Counted from the stretch's first letter, positions 47,693 through 59,568 are shown. The stretch is DNA of 64,000 nt from Welwitschia mirabilis (GCA_051453625.1 JBOZIK010000001.1:139149996-139213995), one strand, 5' to 3'. The notes: generated by a model from the sequence alone, not told the origin. Numbers and translations are program-made.

Positions 47693-48137
47693 GAACTTAA
47701 AGTAGAGCCAACTTGCATCTAGAGGATGGTTGGATATCAAGTTGGAATGCCATTAATGGGGGTTTCACTATTCTATTATATTAGCTAAGTATGGTTCTTA
47801 AACTTATCCACATATGTTTTATAATAATTTTACGTCTCCTTAACTATTTACAAGATATTTTTATGTAACAAAAACTAAGAAGAAATGGAGAACACAAACT
47901 TATGACATTACTACTGTTTTTAAATTAAAATAATTTAGAAATTAATTATAATTAAATATATAATGTTAATATGATTTATTTTTCTTAAAATATGAAAATT
48001 ATAATAAAAGAATAAGTAAAATTTAATCTTAGGTTTCCCTGTGTCTGTTAGATAATAATATTAAAGAAGGAAGGAAGAAAGAAGAAAATAGAAAAAAAAA
48101 AGTACTTAATTAGGGTAAGAAAAAAGAGAGTGTCACA
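47693..48137 (+). repeat. truncated 5' LTR of a plus-strand family-A element
   Basis: This matches the reverse complement of 29228-29640: GAACTTAAAGTAGAGCCAAC and AGGATGGTTGGATATCAAGT have direct counterparts. It ends CTTAATTAGGGTAA...GTGTCACA. The first 3.5 kb of the LTR are gone, replaced at the left by E. Confidence 0.8.
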
Positions 48138-48140
48138 GAT

Positions 48141-48158
48141 TGGTAGCAGAGCTCTAGG
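48141..48158 (+). other. primer binding site of the plus-strand A element
   Basis: TGGTAGCAGAGCTCTAGG, three bases after the LTR end; one T->G from TGGTATCAGAGC. It is less eroded than the one at 29207, which suggests a younger copy. Confidence 0.85.
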
Positions 48159-48164
48159 TTAAAC

Positions 48165-49311
48165 AATACATATGTTAAGCACTTATAAATTTATAAGAAT
48201 ATAAATCCTATTATATATTTAACAACCTTTCTTCTTAATAATCTTATAGTTATAACCATTATAATCTTAATTCCTAATATCTATAAAGCTAATTATATCC
48301 TCAATAATCTTAGACCATAAGTAAAATTAATTATATCCTTGATGATACTAGATTTAAAAATAATAATGTCCTCTAATAATCATGAATTTGATTATACCTA
48401 TAATTTTTCTACCTCTTAAATCTATACCAAATTACATTCATATTAATCTCAATAATTACAAAGATTACACTAATGATAATTCTAGGACTGTAATAATCTT
48501 AGAAGTTGATTATATTTAGAATACTTCCAAAATATTCATAAGGTTAACTATAACCCCAACACCTAGATGATAATTATATTAATCATATTTATGATAATCC
48601 TAAATTCATAAAAAAACTTAGAAGGATGATGAATTCAAGTCATTAAAGATTCTATTATCTTATAGCTATAGATATAATAATCTAGGAGAATTACAATTAT
48701 CTTAACAATTTAGCATAATGACTTTATATGATTTCTTAAAGAGCTTAAGATTTTGTAAAACATATAAATACATAAAATATTGCATTATAATTAGATACCC
48801 TTGAAAATAATCAAACATTTATTCAAGTTATTCATCCTGAATTATATGGACACCTAAACTTAAAGCAAAAGCCCATATCTATAACTTATAAACCTAGTAA
48901 ACCTTACCTATTTAAGATAAAGAAAGGGGATAAACTTGATTATGTACTTTAAATCATAATGAGGACTAATCATATTATAATGATAACCATGTACTTCATA
49001 AGATCATAAAAATATTATAAGTTTAACCTTTAATTATATTTATCCTGTTTTTAAATGTAATCTCATAAAAAATTTCACTTCTTTCAAATGCCTTTTAATT
49101 ATAATTTAAACCTTGAGGCTAGGTAAATTGCATTAAGTAATCAATATCAAGGGAATTTACAAGAGATTTAGTAACCTAATGATAAAAATTAAGCCTTATT
49201 TAACTTGAATATAGTAGCATTGATAAATACATTCATGCAGTTCCTATCACAAATAATAAGTCAAGGTTAAAATCTATAAGTAAATAATGGTATCAATTAA
49301 CCTAAGGAAGT
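48165..49311 (+). repeat. leader of the plus-strand A element with AT-rich repeats
   Basis: Degenerate units with AATTATATCCT, ATAATCTTAG and ATGAATTTGATTATACC repeat down to about 48790, the reverse complement of the type seen at 28490-29195. From 48790 to the gap there is no recognisable coding; gag should follow beyond the gap. Confidence 0.6.
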
Positions 49312-49411
49312 NNNNNNNNNNNNNNNNNNNNNNNNNNNNNNNNNNNNNNNNNNNNNNNNNNNNNNNNNNNNNNNNNNNNNNNNNNNNNNNNNNNNNNNNN
49401 NNNNNNNNNNN
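49312..49411. other. assembly gap (100 N)
   Basis: To the left is the leader of a plus-strand A element, to the right sequence that looks like D. The gap therefore hides the rest of the A element (gag, pol and 3' LTR, several kb) or a deletion. Confidence 0.85.
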
Positions 49412-49869
49412 AATAGGATACTTAAGGAAATTATATCAAAAAGATATTTAAAAATTAGAGAGATATAAATGGATTATAAAAAATTAGAAAAATTGAACAT
49501 TTCACCTACTTGAAACTCTATTAGTTGGTCATCTGGGTTATCATCCAGATGATGTGGGGAATGATAGGCTTAAAAAAAAGTCTTTGAAATCAGAAACCTA
49601 TGATATAATTTTTATTTTTATAGATAATTAGTAAATGTAATAAAACATCCCTTTACTAAATTAAATAGTAATGAAATAGAAAGATTGCTTAAGTAAAATT
49701 AACCCTTATCATAACATGTAAAAATTAATGATAGTCATAAAAAATTAGGTACAAATCAGTACACCATGCTATAAAAATAATGTGTCTATATAAAATCAAA
49801 ATAGTTTTTAGTAAAAAAGTGCATAGAAGGGGAGATACAAAATAATAATACAAAATCACTTTCCTCATC

Positions 49870-51135
49870 GATGCACAATAAACTCTGGTTCAGCAACTGG
49901 CTTAGTAGAAGGGGGAGAAAAGGGAGGATGCTTAGGATCTATGAGGAAATGGAGGTCTAAAGATATGGAGATAGATCTGACTATCTCGTCACCCTAGACA
50001 TGTGCAGCCTCAGGAATATCCATTATCACACTTTACTAAATGGAAATGACACACTAGTGCATGTCGATAATCTGATCATCAGTGTGCTACCCTCTCCTCT
50101 CAATAGAGAGGACCCTCTACTCTAAAGTCTAGATCCTTTGATTAAGTAACTAGATACTTGTATTAATGAATCCTATGATGGTCTCAGTGATCTCATCCAG
50201 GAGGGCCTAAATTTGTTGAAGAGAAGCTCCAACTACAAGGCTCTATACCTGAGGTCTTTCTACCTCTCTTGGAACCTGTATACTCATGTCCTACAGATAG
50301 TGAGATGAGGTCTGAATGTTTAATAAATGCTACTCACGCAGGAGCTTTGGTATCATAAATCATTTAAAAAGTGCTAAAAAAGGGCATGGATAACCAAGTA
50401 TCTGAAGCTATTGTGCCTCAACCATAGATTTGAATCTCCTTCAAAAAAGTTGGAAGATCCATTTACTCCCCATGTCTAAATTTTGTTAATACCTGCAATT
50501 GCATTACCATGGTGTAACTATTATGAAAAGATGAGTTGATGTTATAGATCAACCCTTTGTACAAAACCTTACATGTAGAGGTTATCTAAGCAATAAATAT
50601 CCCCCGTCGATCAGTTGTAAGATTAACTAGTATATCCAAAATAGTGTCATATGCTCGACGCTTCTCAGTCCCACTAGCTGAGTGTATATGCATGCTCCCC
50701 AGCTCACCAAGATTTGTGATAACTATAATATGGGATTGAAAAATTGCTATCTCATGGTCCCATATGTATGCGATAATTATATCCTATAGCTGACAATGAG
50801 CATCAGGTTTCCTCTCAATATGCATGGTGTCATAAAATTCCCTTATCTCTAAAATATAATATGACTCATGCACATTTGTAATCCATTTAAGCCATAAATA
50901 TATAAGTCTTTGGTCTACCTCCAGCTCAATATGTCTCATAAAATATTCAAAGTATTACTCGACATGAATACTAGTTGTCTGTATGGTCATAGAACATCTA
51001 TGCCGAGGTGGTGGATGTGCAGACTCCACAAGCTCTATCTCTAGCTTAATTGTAAGACCTGTCTCCTACTCTATTGCCTTGGATTTAGCCTTGGCCTATC
51101 TATCTCTATGCGTATGGGGCCTACACAATCGAAAA
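49870..51135 (-). pseudogene. additional ORF relic of D, downstream of pol
   Basis: The minus strand from about 51135 to 50330 is readable with few stops. It begins with a basic, Ala-rich start (AKAKSKAIE) near 51090. A long helix-rich segment follows (YFEYFMRHIELEVDQRLIYL, REFYDTMHIERKPDAH near 50840). Then come SASGTEKRRAYDTILDIL near 50675 and YKGLIYNINSSFHNSYTM near 50560. A coiled-coil stretch and a Pro-rich acidic end (HPPFSPPSTKPVAEPEF) close it near 49870. The REFY... and later YNIN..FHNSYTM pattern resembles the group called putative plant transposon proteins, which often travel with Athila-type elements. That name is a resemblance by eye. It is in sense with D and 2.3 kb beyond the end of integrase, the place where Athila elements carry an env-like or extra ORF. 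Confidence 0.5.
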
Positions 51136-53440
51136 CACCCAAAACGTCATGCAAAAATACAAAGACATGTCAAAAATGTTGCATGGATGCACAATAACGA
51201 CCCCTAAAAATTGATAGAAATTATTAAAAAAACTAAAAATATGTCCTTCCCCCCTAAAAGTTACAATGCATCCCAACTTTCCTAAATGCGAGGAAAAAAG
51301 AAATATGCAAAAAGTCCAAAAATGATAGTTTTAGTGGGTCCCACATGAAGTGAAAATTTAAAGTGCTCAAATAAAAAATATAATTTGGTAGAATCATAGA
51401 ACACATAACACTAATTAATTTTTCCTAAAGGACCATGATGTTTTAACCTATGGTTTACAAGAAAACAAGTGTAAAAGGTGAAAAAATTAAAACACTTGTA
51501 AAACGCACATTTGCTTATAACCTAAAAAATATGTGGTGAAATTCAAACTCATAAGTCCCAAATTGAAGAGCATGAAAACCTAAGTAATATACTTAAAAAT
51601 TTTGTATTGTAACATTGAAAAACAAGGGCAAAAAATAGAAGAAAAGAGAAACATATCTCATTTTTGAAAATTTAGTGAAATCTTATGAATTTAGACACAA
51701 AATTAGATGGGACAAGTTCCAAAGCGCTGGTACAGGCTCGAGGGATTTTTGTATTTTGAAGGAATAGATAAAAATGATGAAGAAATGAGGAAAACATGTT
51801 TAGGCTATGGTTATATTACACTATTATTTACTCATGTCATCCAGACAACAACCTAAGACGACTCTCAGAAAAAATTAGACTGTCATCCTCCCTTTGTCGT
51901 CTAAATGAGAAGACGGATGAAAAAAATTTAAAACTTTTTCAAAAAGAAAGATATCAAATAGTAAACTTAAACTCAGATATAATCATTTTAGTATCAATTC
52001 TAAATAGAAAAACTCAAAAAGACAGAAAAGAAGAAAGAAAACTAGGAAAATTAAGGGAAAAAGGATAAAATCACAAGGAAAAAATACTATGGCTAAAGAA
52101 AACAGACTATCTAGGCTAAAACTTGTCAATAAAAGCTAAGTAAATGTGCCTAAATGAAAAAAAAAAATAAAAATAAACTAAAAACTCCATAAGCTACAAG
52201 AAAACTTATAAAAACTAGAAAGCAAAAAAAAATGTTCTTTTTTGATTTCAAATGCTCACTAAAAAAAAAAATGATATAACATGAAAGAATAGTAAGAAAA
52301 CTACTAAATGATTAAGGTCTTATAAAAGAATGAGAAAAATGCATAAATAACTTTAAAATCCCAAACTCAAAAACCAAAAAACACAGAATAAAAATGAACA
52401 TAAGAAACAAGGAGAAGATTGTTTACCTATCCTAAGTACTAATCTAGCAAAATCCAAAGAAAGACATTATCAAGATACTTGAGTAAATATGCATGNNNNN
52501 NNNNNNNNNNNNNNNNNNNNNNNNNNNNNNNNNNNNNNNNNNNNNNNNNNNNNNNNNNNNNNNNNNNNNNNNNNNNNNNNNNNNNNNNNNNNNNNTACTT
52601 GAGTAAATATGCATGATAAAATGTATAAAATTCATAGAGTTTTACTTAAAAAGACAGTGGTTATGATGATATCCAAAAATTTAAGTGCTTAGAACCATGA
52701 ATGTCAAGATCAAAAGTTACTTAGAAATGAACTCACATACTCTCATTCTACAAAGATACCTAAATATTTAAAAGTAAAATGATCAAGTAAAAATACTAAG
52801 AGTCTAGAAAATAATTAATTATTTTAATGACATTAGAAATACAACTGATCTCCTAGCCTTAAATTCTATTACAACTTCTTACATGATGACGGAAATGCAA
52901 CCACAGTTAGAGGAGTAAGGACCTATGAAGCATGATCAACTAACCTCTCAGTGGAGTTCCCATAGCTACCAATACTACCAAAGGTTTATTTTATAAAAAT
53001 TTACTCCTGTGTGATAGAACATCATGGTGATCATGTATTTTTTTTCTTGAAGCATAACATATAATAGATCATGGTCCTTATTTCTCTTTTTTTTATTTTT
53101 TGTGAAAATTCTCACATGATCACACCCTTAAAAAGATGAAGGTGAATAAGTGAGATAAAAGATAAGAAAAAAAAAACTCATAAATAATTCAAGGCCTTAA
53201 AACCATTGAAAAAACACAAAAATTAAGGCATCTTCCTTTAACTAAAGTCCATAGACATGAGAATATCTCAAGATTAGGTGAATCCAATCTTACCATTGTA
53301 AGCGCCCAAGTATGAATACTAATCATAAAACCTCATAAAGCAATACACAAGTCAAGTTTAAATGATGATTAGATAACATCATTAAATCAACCAAAGGAGT
53401 AGGCTAAGAAAAAAAACTAAGATAATGATAAGGAGGAAGT
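51136..53440. other. A-rich non-coding region of D with a gap
   Basis: Long A runs dominate. The frame at 51796-52068 is A-rich chance coding. TCATCCAGAC.. and GTCATCCTCC.. at 51837-51890 recall the palindrome motifs of the D leader (59147-59380). No gene is supported. Confidence 0.45.
52496..52595. other. assembly gap (100 N) with identical flanks
   Basis: The 20 bases TACTTGAGTAAATATGCATG stand immediately left (52476-52495) and right (52596-52615) of the N run. This is the pattern of two overlapping contig ends that were not merged. Confidence 0.85.
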
Positions 53441-53449
53441 CCTCCTCAT

Positions 53450-54700
53450 CAAGGGAAATCTATAAAACAAGTGCTTCTACCATGTTTATAGTTGCATCTA
53501 AAGATCCTTTATATAATTTCAACTATTGTTCATTAACCTTTTGAACCTCTCTAGTCTTTAAGTCTAAAATATTAACTGAGCCATTGGGATGCACTTTCTC
53601 TATAAGTTAAGGATCTAACCATTTATAGGTGAACTTTTTATTCAAAAGATAAACTCTAATGTTGTATAATAAAACAAGTTGACTGGATTCAAACTTCTTA
53701 TAAAACACCTTTTTATCATATTTGAACTTCACTTGGGATTTATGGATTAATATTGATGATGTATGATACGAGTTAATTTTTCATCAAAATGATCCAATTG
53801 GACTAATCTATGTTTGCGATTTTCATGAAGATCCACAAGATTAAGTTGATTGAAGCGCGATGCGAATTGTAGCATACATCAACTAGTAAAACACAAAATT
53901 TACCATACATAAGTTCATAAGGTGAAAAACCAAGAGAAGTACATCAAGTAATATGTTAAGCCCAAAGTACATTGTTAAGTTTAAAAACCTAAGACTTTTT
54001 ATTAGCAGAGATAAGTTTTTGTAAAATTTTATTTATTTCTCTATTCACATTTTCATCTTATCCTTTAATTTGAGGATGATAGGCACAAGCTACTTTATGT
54101 TCTATACTAATAGATAAAAGAAATTTTCTAAAAAGCTAATTAATAAAATAAGTACCCTGATCACTAATAATAAATCTAGGAAAACCAAATCTCTAAAAAA
54201 TATGAGTTCTAAAAAAAATCATAAATAGTTCAGACATCATTCAAAGAAGTAGGCATGACTTTAACACATTTAATCACATAATTCATAGCCACTAAAATGT
54301 AATCATTACCAAAAGAAGGTGGATAAATGTGTCCTATAAAATCAATACCCTAGCAATTAAAAAGAACACACTCAAAAATAGGTCTAAGGGGTATTTCCTA
54401 TAAATGAACAACACTACCATAATTCTAACAAGGATCACACATTCTAACAAAATTAAAGGAATCTCAAAAAATAGTAGGTTAATAAAAACTAGAATGGAGG
54501 ATTTTAATCACTATCTAATATCCACTAAAGTATCCTCTAAAAAAACCACCATGACAAAGATGAAGGATTTTAGGTATTTCCCAATCAAGCTCACATTTTC
54601 TCATAATTTGGTCTTTACACATATGGTAGAAATATGGATCTATCCATTCATAGTCACCTATTCTAGGGAGAAAATATTTGCATTAATTATAAGTCCAATA
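53450..54700 (-). pseudogene. D integrase relic
   Basis: The core near 54320-54240 reads DYILVAMNYVIKCVKVMPTS (family YILVAVDYVSKWVEA), with the catalytic Asp of that block changed to Asn. The C-terminal part near 53640-53500 reads FTYKWLDP*LIEKVHPNGSV, then DLKTREVQKVNEQ, matching the Athila pattern of a W.GPF, HGAVE and VNGQRLK tail. Numerous stops. Position after RNase H is normal for Ty3/gypsy. Confidence 0.75.
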
Positions 54701-55350
54701 TTATGGAGTTTTCATTGTTATAAGATAATTAACAATATCCGCACATGAAGAGAAGGATGAAAAGAAGATATAGTAAAAAGCTACTCATTAGAAAAAGAAT
54801 CATCAATGATAGAATCATCTAGAGAAAAGAAAGATGAGATAAAAAATCGGTAATAGAATTATGCTTCCCTACTTTATCTATGATGGTTAAGTTAAAATCT
54901 TACATAAGGAGGATCCATCCAATCAAATATGCACTAGAGTCTTTCTTGATCATGAGGTAATGAATAACAATGTGATTGGTGTAAACATTGGTATGAAAGC
55001 CTAAAAGATAATACTCAAGAGAATCAAAGTAAAAGATAATGGCTAGAATCTCTTTCTCTATAGTGGTATAATTCATTTAAGCTTTAGACAAAGACTTGCT
55101 ATGGTAATATATATCTTTAAAATCATTTTTATATTTCTAACAAAGAACCCCACCCATGGTAAAATTACTTGCATTACACATAAGTTCAAAATATTTTTCC
55201 TAGTTGGATCCCATTATTATAGGATCATAAGAAAGTTTATGTTTACGCCTATCAAAATCAAGCTGAGAAGATTCGTTCTATTCAAAATTTGGATTCTTTT
55301 TCTAGTAATGAGTTACAGTATTTATAGATATTGGCATAATCATAAATAAG
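54701..55350 (-). pseudogene. D RNase H region
   Basis: Placed between RT and integrase. By eye the minus strand near 55090-54990 keeps the spacing of a gypsy RNase H (the LNYTTIEKEILAIIF-like block after several stops), with the downstream block near 54960. No catalytic residue can be confirmed. The plus-strand frames 54404-54748 and 55101-55349 are shadows. Confidence 0.5.
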
Positions 55351-56200
55351 TCAATAGTAAAAAACATAATAACCAAGAAAAGATCTAACCTGTTTAACAT
55401 TTATAGGAGGATTTAGGTTTTTAATAATACCAACTTTTAAAGCATCCATTCTAATCCTATCTTTCGAGATATGGTGACCTAAAATAATTGCACTTTCAAT
55501 AAGAAATAAAATCTTTTCCCAACTCAAGTATAGGCCACTAGAAATATAATGATTAATGACTTTCTCTAATCGATCTAAAATTTGTTCAAAAGTTTCAGTA
55601 TAAATGGAGAAGTTATTCATAAAAATCTCAATAGAATTCTCAAGCATATCAGAAAAAATTTCCATCATAGCACATTGAAAAATACTGAGAGCATTACGAA
55701 GTCCGAAAGGTATGCATCGAAAAGTGAAAGTATCAAAAGGAGAAGTAAAAGTGATTTTGGCTTAGTCCTTACTAGAAATGCAAACCTGGTTATAACCACT
55801 ATAACCATCAAGAAAATAGTAAAATGCATAACCTTAAATCTTATCAACTATCTAATCAAGAAAAGGCATAGGATATGGTCATTTTGATTACTTAATTTAG
55901 TTTTTTAAAGCCTATGCACATTCTCCATTTTCCACCTTTTTTAAGAACTACCATCAAGGGGCTAATCCACTCACTATCAACTATTGAATAAATGATTCTA
56001 GCATCCATTAATTTTATGATTTACTCTTTAACAATTTATTTAAGGGATGGATTAAGCCTACATTGGGGTTTTCTTCATAGGTTTTACATTTGCTTTAAGG
56101 TAGATTTTATGTTGAATAATCAATATGGGAATGGCTATCAAATTATTATGGAATTAAGTGAACGCATTTACCTTATATTGTAGAAGAGAGACTAGAATCG
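55351..56200 (-). pseudogene. D reverse transcriptase, catalytic Asp pair lost
   Basis: Near 55840-55770 the strand reads YYFLDGYSGYNQVCISSKD, then AKITFTSPF, diagnostic of Athila/Tat RTs. The open stretch 55668-55351 continues with MMEIFSDMLENSIEIFMNNF, where the catalytic MDD is MNN (two G->A changes). It goes on with a LGHHISKDRIRMDALKVGI block and VKQVRSFLGYYVFYY. RT primes from the eroded Asp-type site at 59569. The double Asn change alone would abolish polymerisation. Confidence 0.87.
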
Positions 56201-56606
56201 ATTCATATTGAGAGGTAAGATTTTTGTTAATGATCAAAGGTTTATTTAGGTTACTATTTAGGAAAATATAATTTAGTACACTATTTAAAGGTTTCAGATT
56301 CAGACTTAAGTTCAGATTTTTATTTTCTATAAAATTCTTAGGAAAACAAACTGTCATCTCAGATTGTCATCCAAACACCAGTAGTAGATGACCATCCTCA
56401 AAATAGGAAATCTCGGTTCTTCTAAAATCTCAAACTTTTACACAGTTGATAGAATTAGACTTTTTACTCTCCAAATCAAAAAATTCAGTTTTTAGATGGT
56501 CAAAATTAAGTTGATTTTCAAAAATATACAAGTTATCTACTTTCGATTGTTCATCAAACAATGTTGGTTTGTGAAGCATGGACCACCTCTCCTCAAGTGG
56601 ACAGTG

Positions 56607-57120
56607 CTATGAAAATAAGATTGGCTTGATGTCTTCCTCTACACTTAAATCATTTCCTAAATCTTTTTCATCCACATCAAAAACCCTTATTGAAAACTTT
56701 TTATTTCCAAAATAACACTTTATCAAATTGGTTCTTGTATTTATAATACAATGGGCTATTACATAGAAAGCTATACCTAGAAGAAAAGGATATTCACCAT
56801 TATGCTCAACTTCTATAACTACAACATTAATAGGATAGACAACTTCTTCTTTCTGAATAACTAAATCCATAATCACACCTAATGGTTTTTTCATAGATGT
56901 ATTTACTAGTATTAAAATAACCTGTGCAGGTTTCACTCTTTCTTCCAATCTAAGTCTTTGACAAATGTGTAAGTGCATGATGTCGATACTAGTTACAATA
57001 TTAATCAAGACTTTCTTAATCCTATAGTTTTCTTCTAAAGTAACACTCACAGTTACTACTCCTAGATCTTTAAACTTTAGACATTTTTGGCAAACTAAGT
57101 TATTAATAGGTTGAGCTAAA
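56607..57120 (-). pseudogene. D aspartic protease region
   Basis: An open frame of 147 codons (57050-56607) reads KPAQVILILVNTSMKKPLG, then VIMDLVIQKEEVVYPINVVV, EHNGEYPFLLGIAFYVIAHC and INTRTN. This follows the Athila pattern KP..V.LQLADRS...P.GV.EDVLV.V....FPVDFVVLD......P.LLGRPFL.T....ID. It cuts the gag-pol polyprotein in active elements. The catalytic DTG triad should lie just upstream and is not legible. Confidence 0.8.
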
Positions 57121-57299
57121 AAGAATTTACTAGGAATGGGATGTGTTTGCTTCCTCTTAAATAGGTCTTTTTATAATTTAAAATAATTTGGATTATCTTG
57201 TAAAAGTTTCCAAAATGGCAAATTAATGCTCACATTTTGCATTAATATTTTTAGATGATCATCAAAAACAAGATTTGCGTTTAACCTATCGAGCCATGG

Positions 57300-58905
57300 G
57301 TAGTAGGTTTCTTATGTGAAGAGTTTTTCTTTTTGTTATTTAATAGAGAAGGAAAAGAATGATTTTCTAAGATTTTCTATGTCCTCTTCTTCATCATTTT
57401 TGTCACTTTATGATGTGGAAGTCTTATGAGTGGGAGGAGTTATGTCATTTTCACTTCTTATCATCACCTTTCAATCTTTTTTAACTTTGTTTGAATTCAG
57501 TAAAGATTGAGTGGCAAGAAACCCTTGTGATCTTTGATTAGCAAGCATAGTTTATTGTAAAATGCTCATAAGGTTTTCAATGTTGTAGTTTATCTTTTTA
57601 ATATTGGAGTTTATCTTTTCTTGTGTTTTTCTCAACTTCTTAATAGAATTCATAAGAAGATCACTTTGATTTTAAGAGTTGGATGAGCTTGCTTGGTTGT
57701 GTGAATTATTAGATTGAAAGTTCATGTTCTTAAATCTCTTCTTAAATGGTTAGAAGTAAGGATGCTTTATTTGAAAATTTTAAAATTTAGTTTATTCACT
57801 CATCTTAGGTTGAAAGTAGTTGTGATTTTGGACTTATCTTTGATTTTGATTTTGGTTGTAGTTAGAGGACCTCTGGTTAAAAGCACATACTTCCTCATAA
57901 ATTCTCTCTTTGTAAGTTAGAAGTAAAGGACATTCTTTGATAACATGATAACTATCCTCATACAAATCATAGGTAGGAGCTACAACTACATTCTCTTTGG
58001 TTGCCACCTTAGCATCTAGAATCATCTGAGTATAATTTTCCAAGCTTAAAGTAAAATCCTTTATAACATTGGTTGGTTCATTTTCAATTCTTATTTTATT
58101 TTTTTCATGTTTTACCTCCTTAAGATCTTTAATGATTTACCCTATGGTTTGGTTTTCTCTACGTGAGGGTTTAGGCCATATTTAACTTACTTCTACCAAT
58201 TATTCCAACACTTTCCAAGCATTTTCTAAGGTCTGGTTCAATAAATTACCTCCCCATAGAAAGTCTACTAGTTAGTTTGTGTGACTGTTCAATCCACTGT
58301 AAAAGTAGTCTACTAGTTCTTTTTATGAAAAGGCATCTATAGGATTTAATGTAAAGTAACAAATAATATCTCATATATAGAGGCTTAGATGTCATTAGGC
58401 ATTTATTAAAAGTTGTTAATTTATTTCTTGTTTTTTCCTATAGTGGTTTTACTCATAAATCTCTTAATAAAGGCTTCTTTAACTTGTCTCTATGATTTTA
58501 GGCTTTTGTAAGGAATCATTCTTAACCATAGTTTAGCCTTATCTTTTAAAGTTATAGGCAAGATGACCATGTAGGTTCTATCACTTATGCATTTTTTAGC
58601 ATTTCCAGAAGTAAGCACTAATTGTTCTATAATGATAATGTGTTGTAAGGGATCTTCATTAGGTTTACCACTAAAAATAGGATATGTGTTTAGGTTTTGT
58701 AGTTCTACATCATTACCAAGAGATAAGTCAAAGGAGGTTTGGATTTCATGTTTCTTATTTGCAATGAGATCTCTAAGGGTAACATGGACATTGGTTCAAA
58801 CAGATATGATTGTAGGGGTTCCAATGACAAGGAATGAATTTGGTGAGACAGGTTGATTTTGTTTTTATCACAAGGTAGGCATGGTTGGAAATGAAAAACT
58901 CTCAT
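57300..58905 (-). pseudogene. D gag with a damaged zinc knuckle
   Basis: The capsid core lies at about 58720-58440: LQNLNTYPIFSGKPNEDPLQ, then IIIEQLVLTSG, ILPITLKDKAKLWLRMIP and QVKEAFIKRFM. This is the plant retrotransposon gag core (F.G.P.EDP..HL, then A..WL..LP, then FL.+F). The knuckle is at about 57971-57930, YDLYEDSYHVIKECPLL, where two of three Cys are Tyr and the His and last Cys remain. An Asn/Gln-rich tail follows (NQRSSNYNQNQNQR), as in Athila gags. The plus-strand frames here are shadows. Confidence 0.83.
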
Positions 58906-59568
58906 TCACATAGTCATCTAAAAAATTTTCTTTAGCAAAATCAGACTCTAAATAAACAAAAATAAATAATGTAGGAATTTCTAAATTTTACATACCTTCG
59001 CTATGCTTCCTTGAGTTAGTTTCTAGATTGATTAAATCTTCTCAGATATTTTCCTTAATAAATAGTTACTTCCTCTGGTATTTTTCTTTCTTATCAAATT
59101 TACCATACATGCTCAGAATCAAATGTACAGAGTGTTGTTCCTGTAGTCATCTAGATGATAGTCTAGATGAAAAAAACATAAACCATAAAAAAGAAAAATG
59201 CAGAAAACAGAAACGAAAAACTGATAGATATAGAAAACTCTGAGAATAGACTGTCATCCATCTAAGTCAGCTAGATAATAGAGGGATGATGGAAAAAATC
59301 CTAAAATTTAAAAAAAAAAAAAATAGAAATAAAAAACACATGGCATATAGGCTGTCATCACTGAACACCATCTAGATGATAAAACAAATGACAAATGTTT
59401 TTATTGCAGAACAGAAAAATGTTCATTTGAAAATAAAAAACTAATACTATGAAAAAGAAAAATCTATGCTACTGTAGATAAACTTACAATGCTCCTATAT
59501 GTAAGAACTCAAACCAAGATCCAAAATACTCATTAAAGCAATGAAAACTCTCAAACTCCAAGAAGCCT
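58906..59568 (-). other. 5' leader of D with 12-bp palindromes
   Basis: A-rich, without ORF. TCATCTAGATGA (59147-59158) is a perfect palindrome; imperfect copies follow at 59159-59170, about 59254-59280 and 59369-59381. Related TCATCCAGATGA copies occur in the D LTR (36754) and at 49541. Confidence 0.6.

Noticed and set aside
51796-52068. Plus-strand frame of 90 codons
   Set aside because: A-rich Lys/Arg/Glu chance coding in a non-coding part of D; no family pattern.
54404-54748. Plus-strand frame of 114 codons over D integrase/RNase H
   Set aside because: Opposite to the supported D reading; no domain pattern.
55582-55887. Plus-strand frame of 101 codons over the D RT
   Set aside because: Shadow of the minus-strand RT, which has the conserved motifs.
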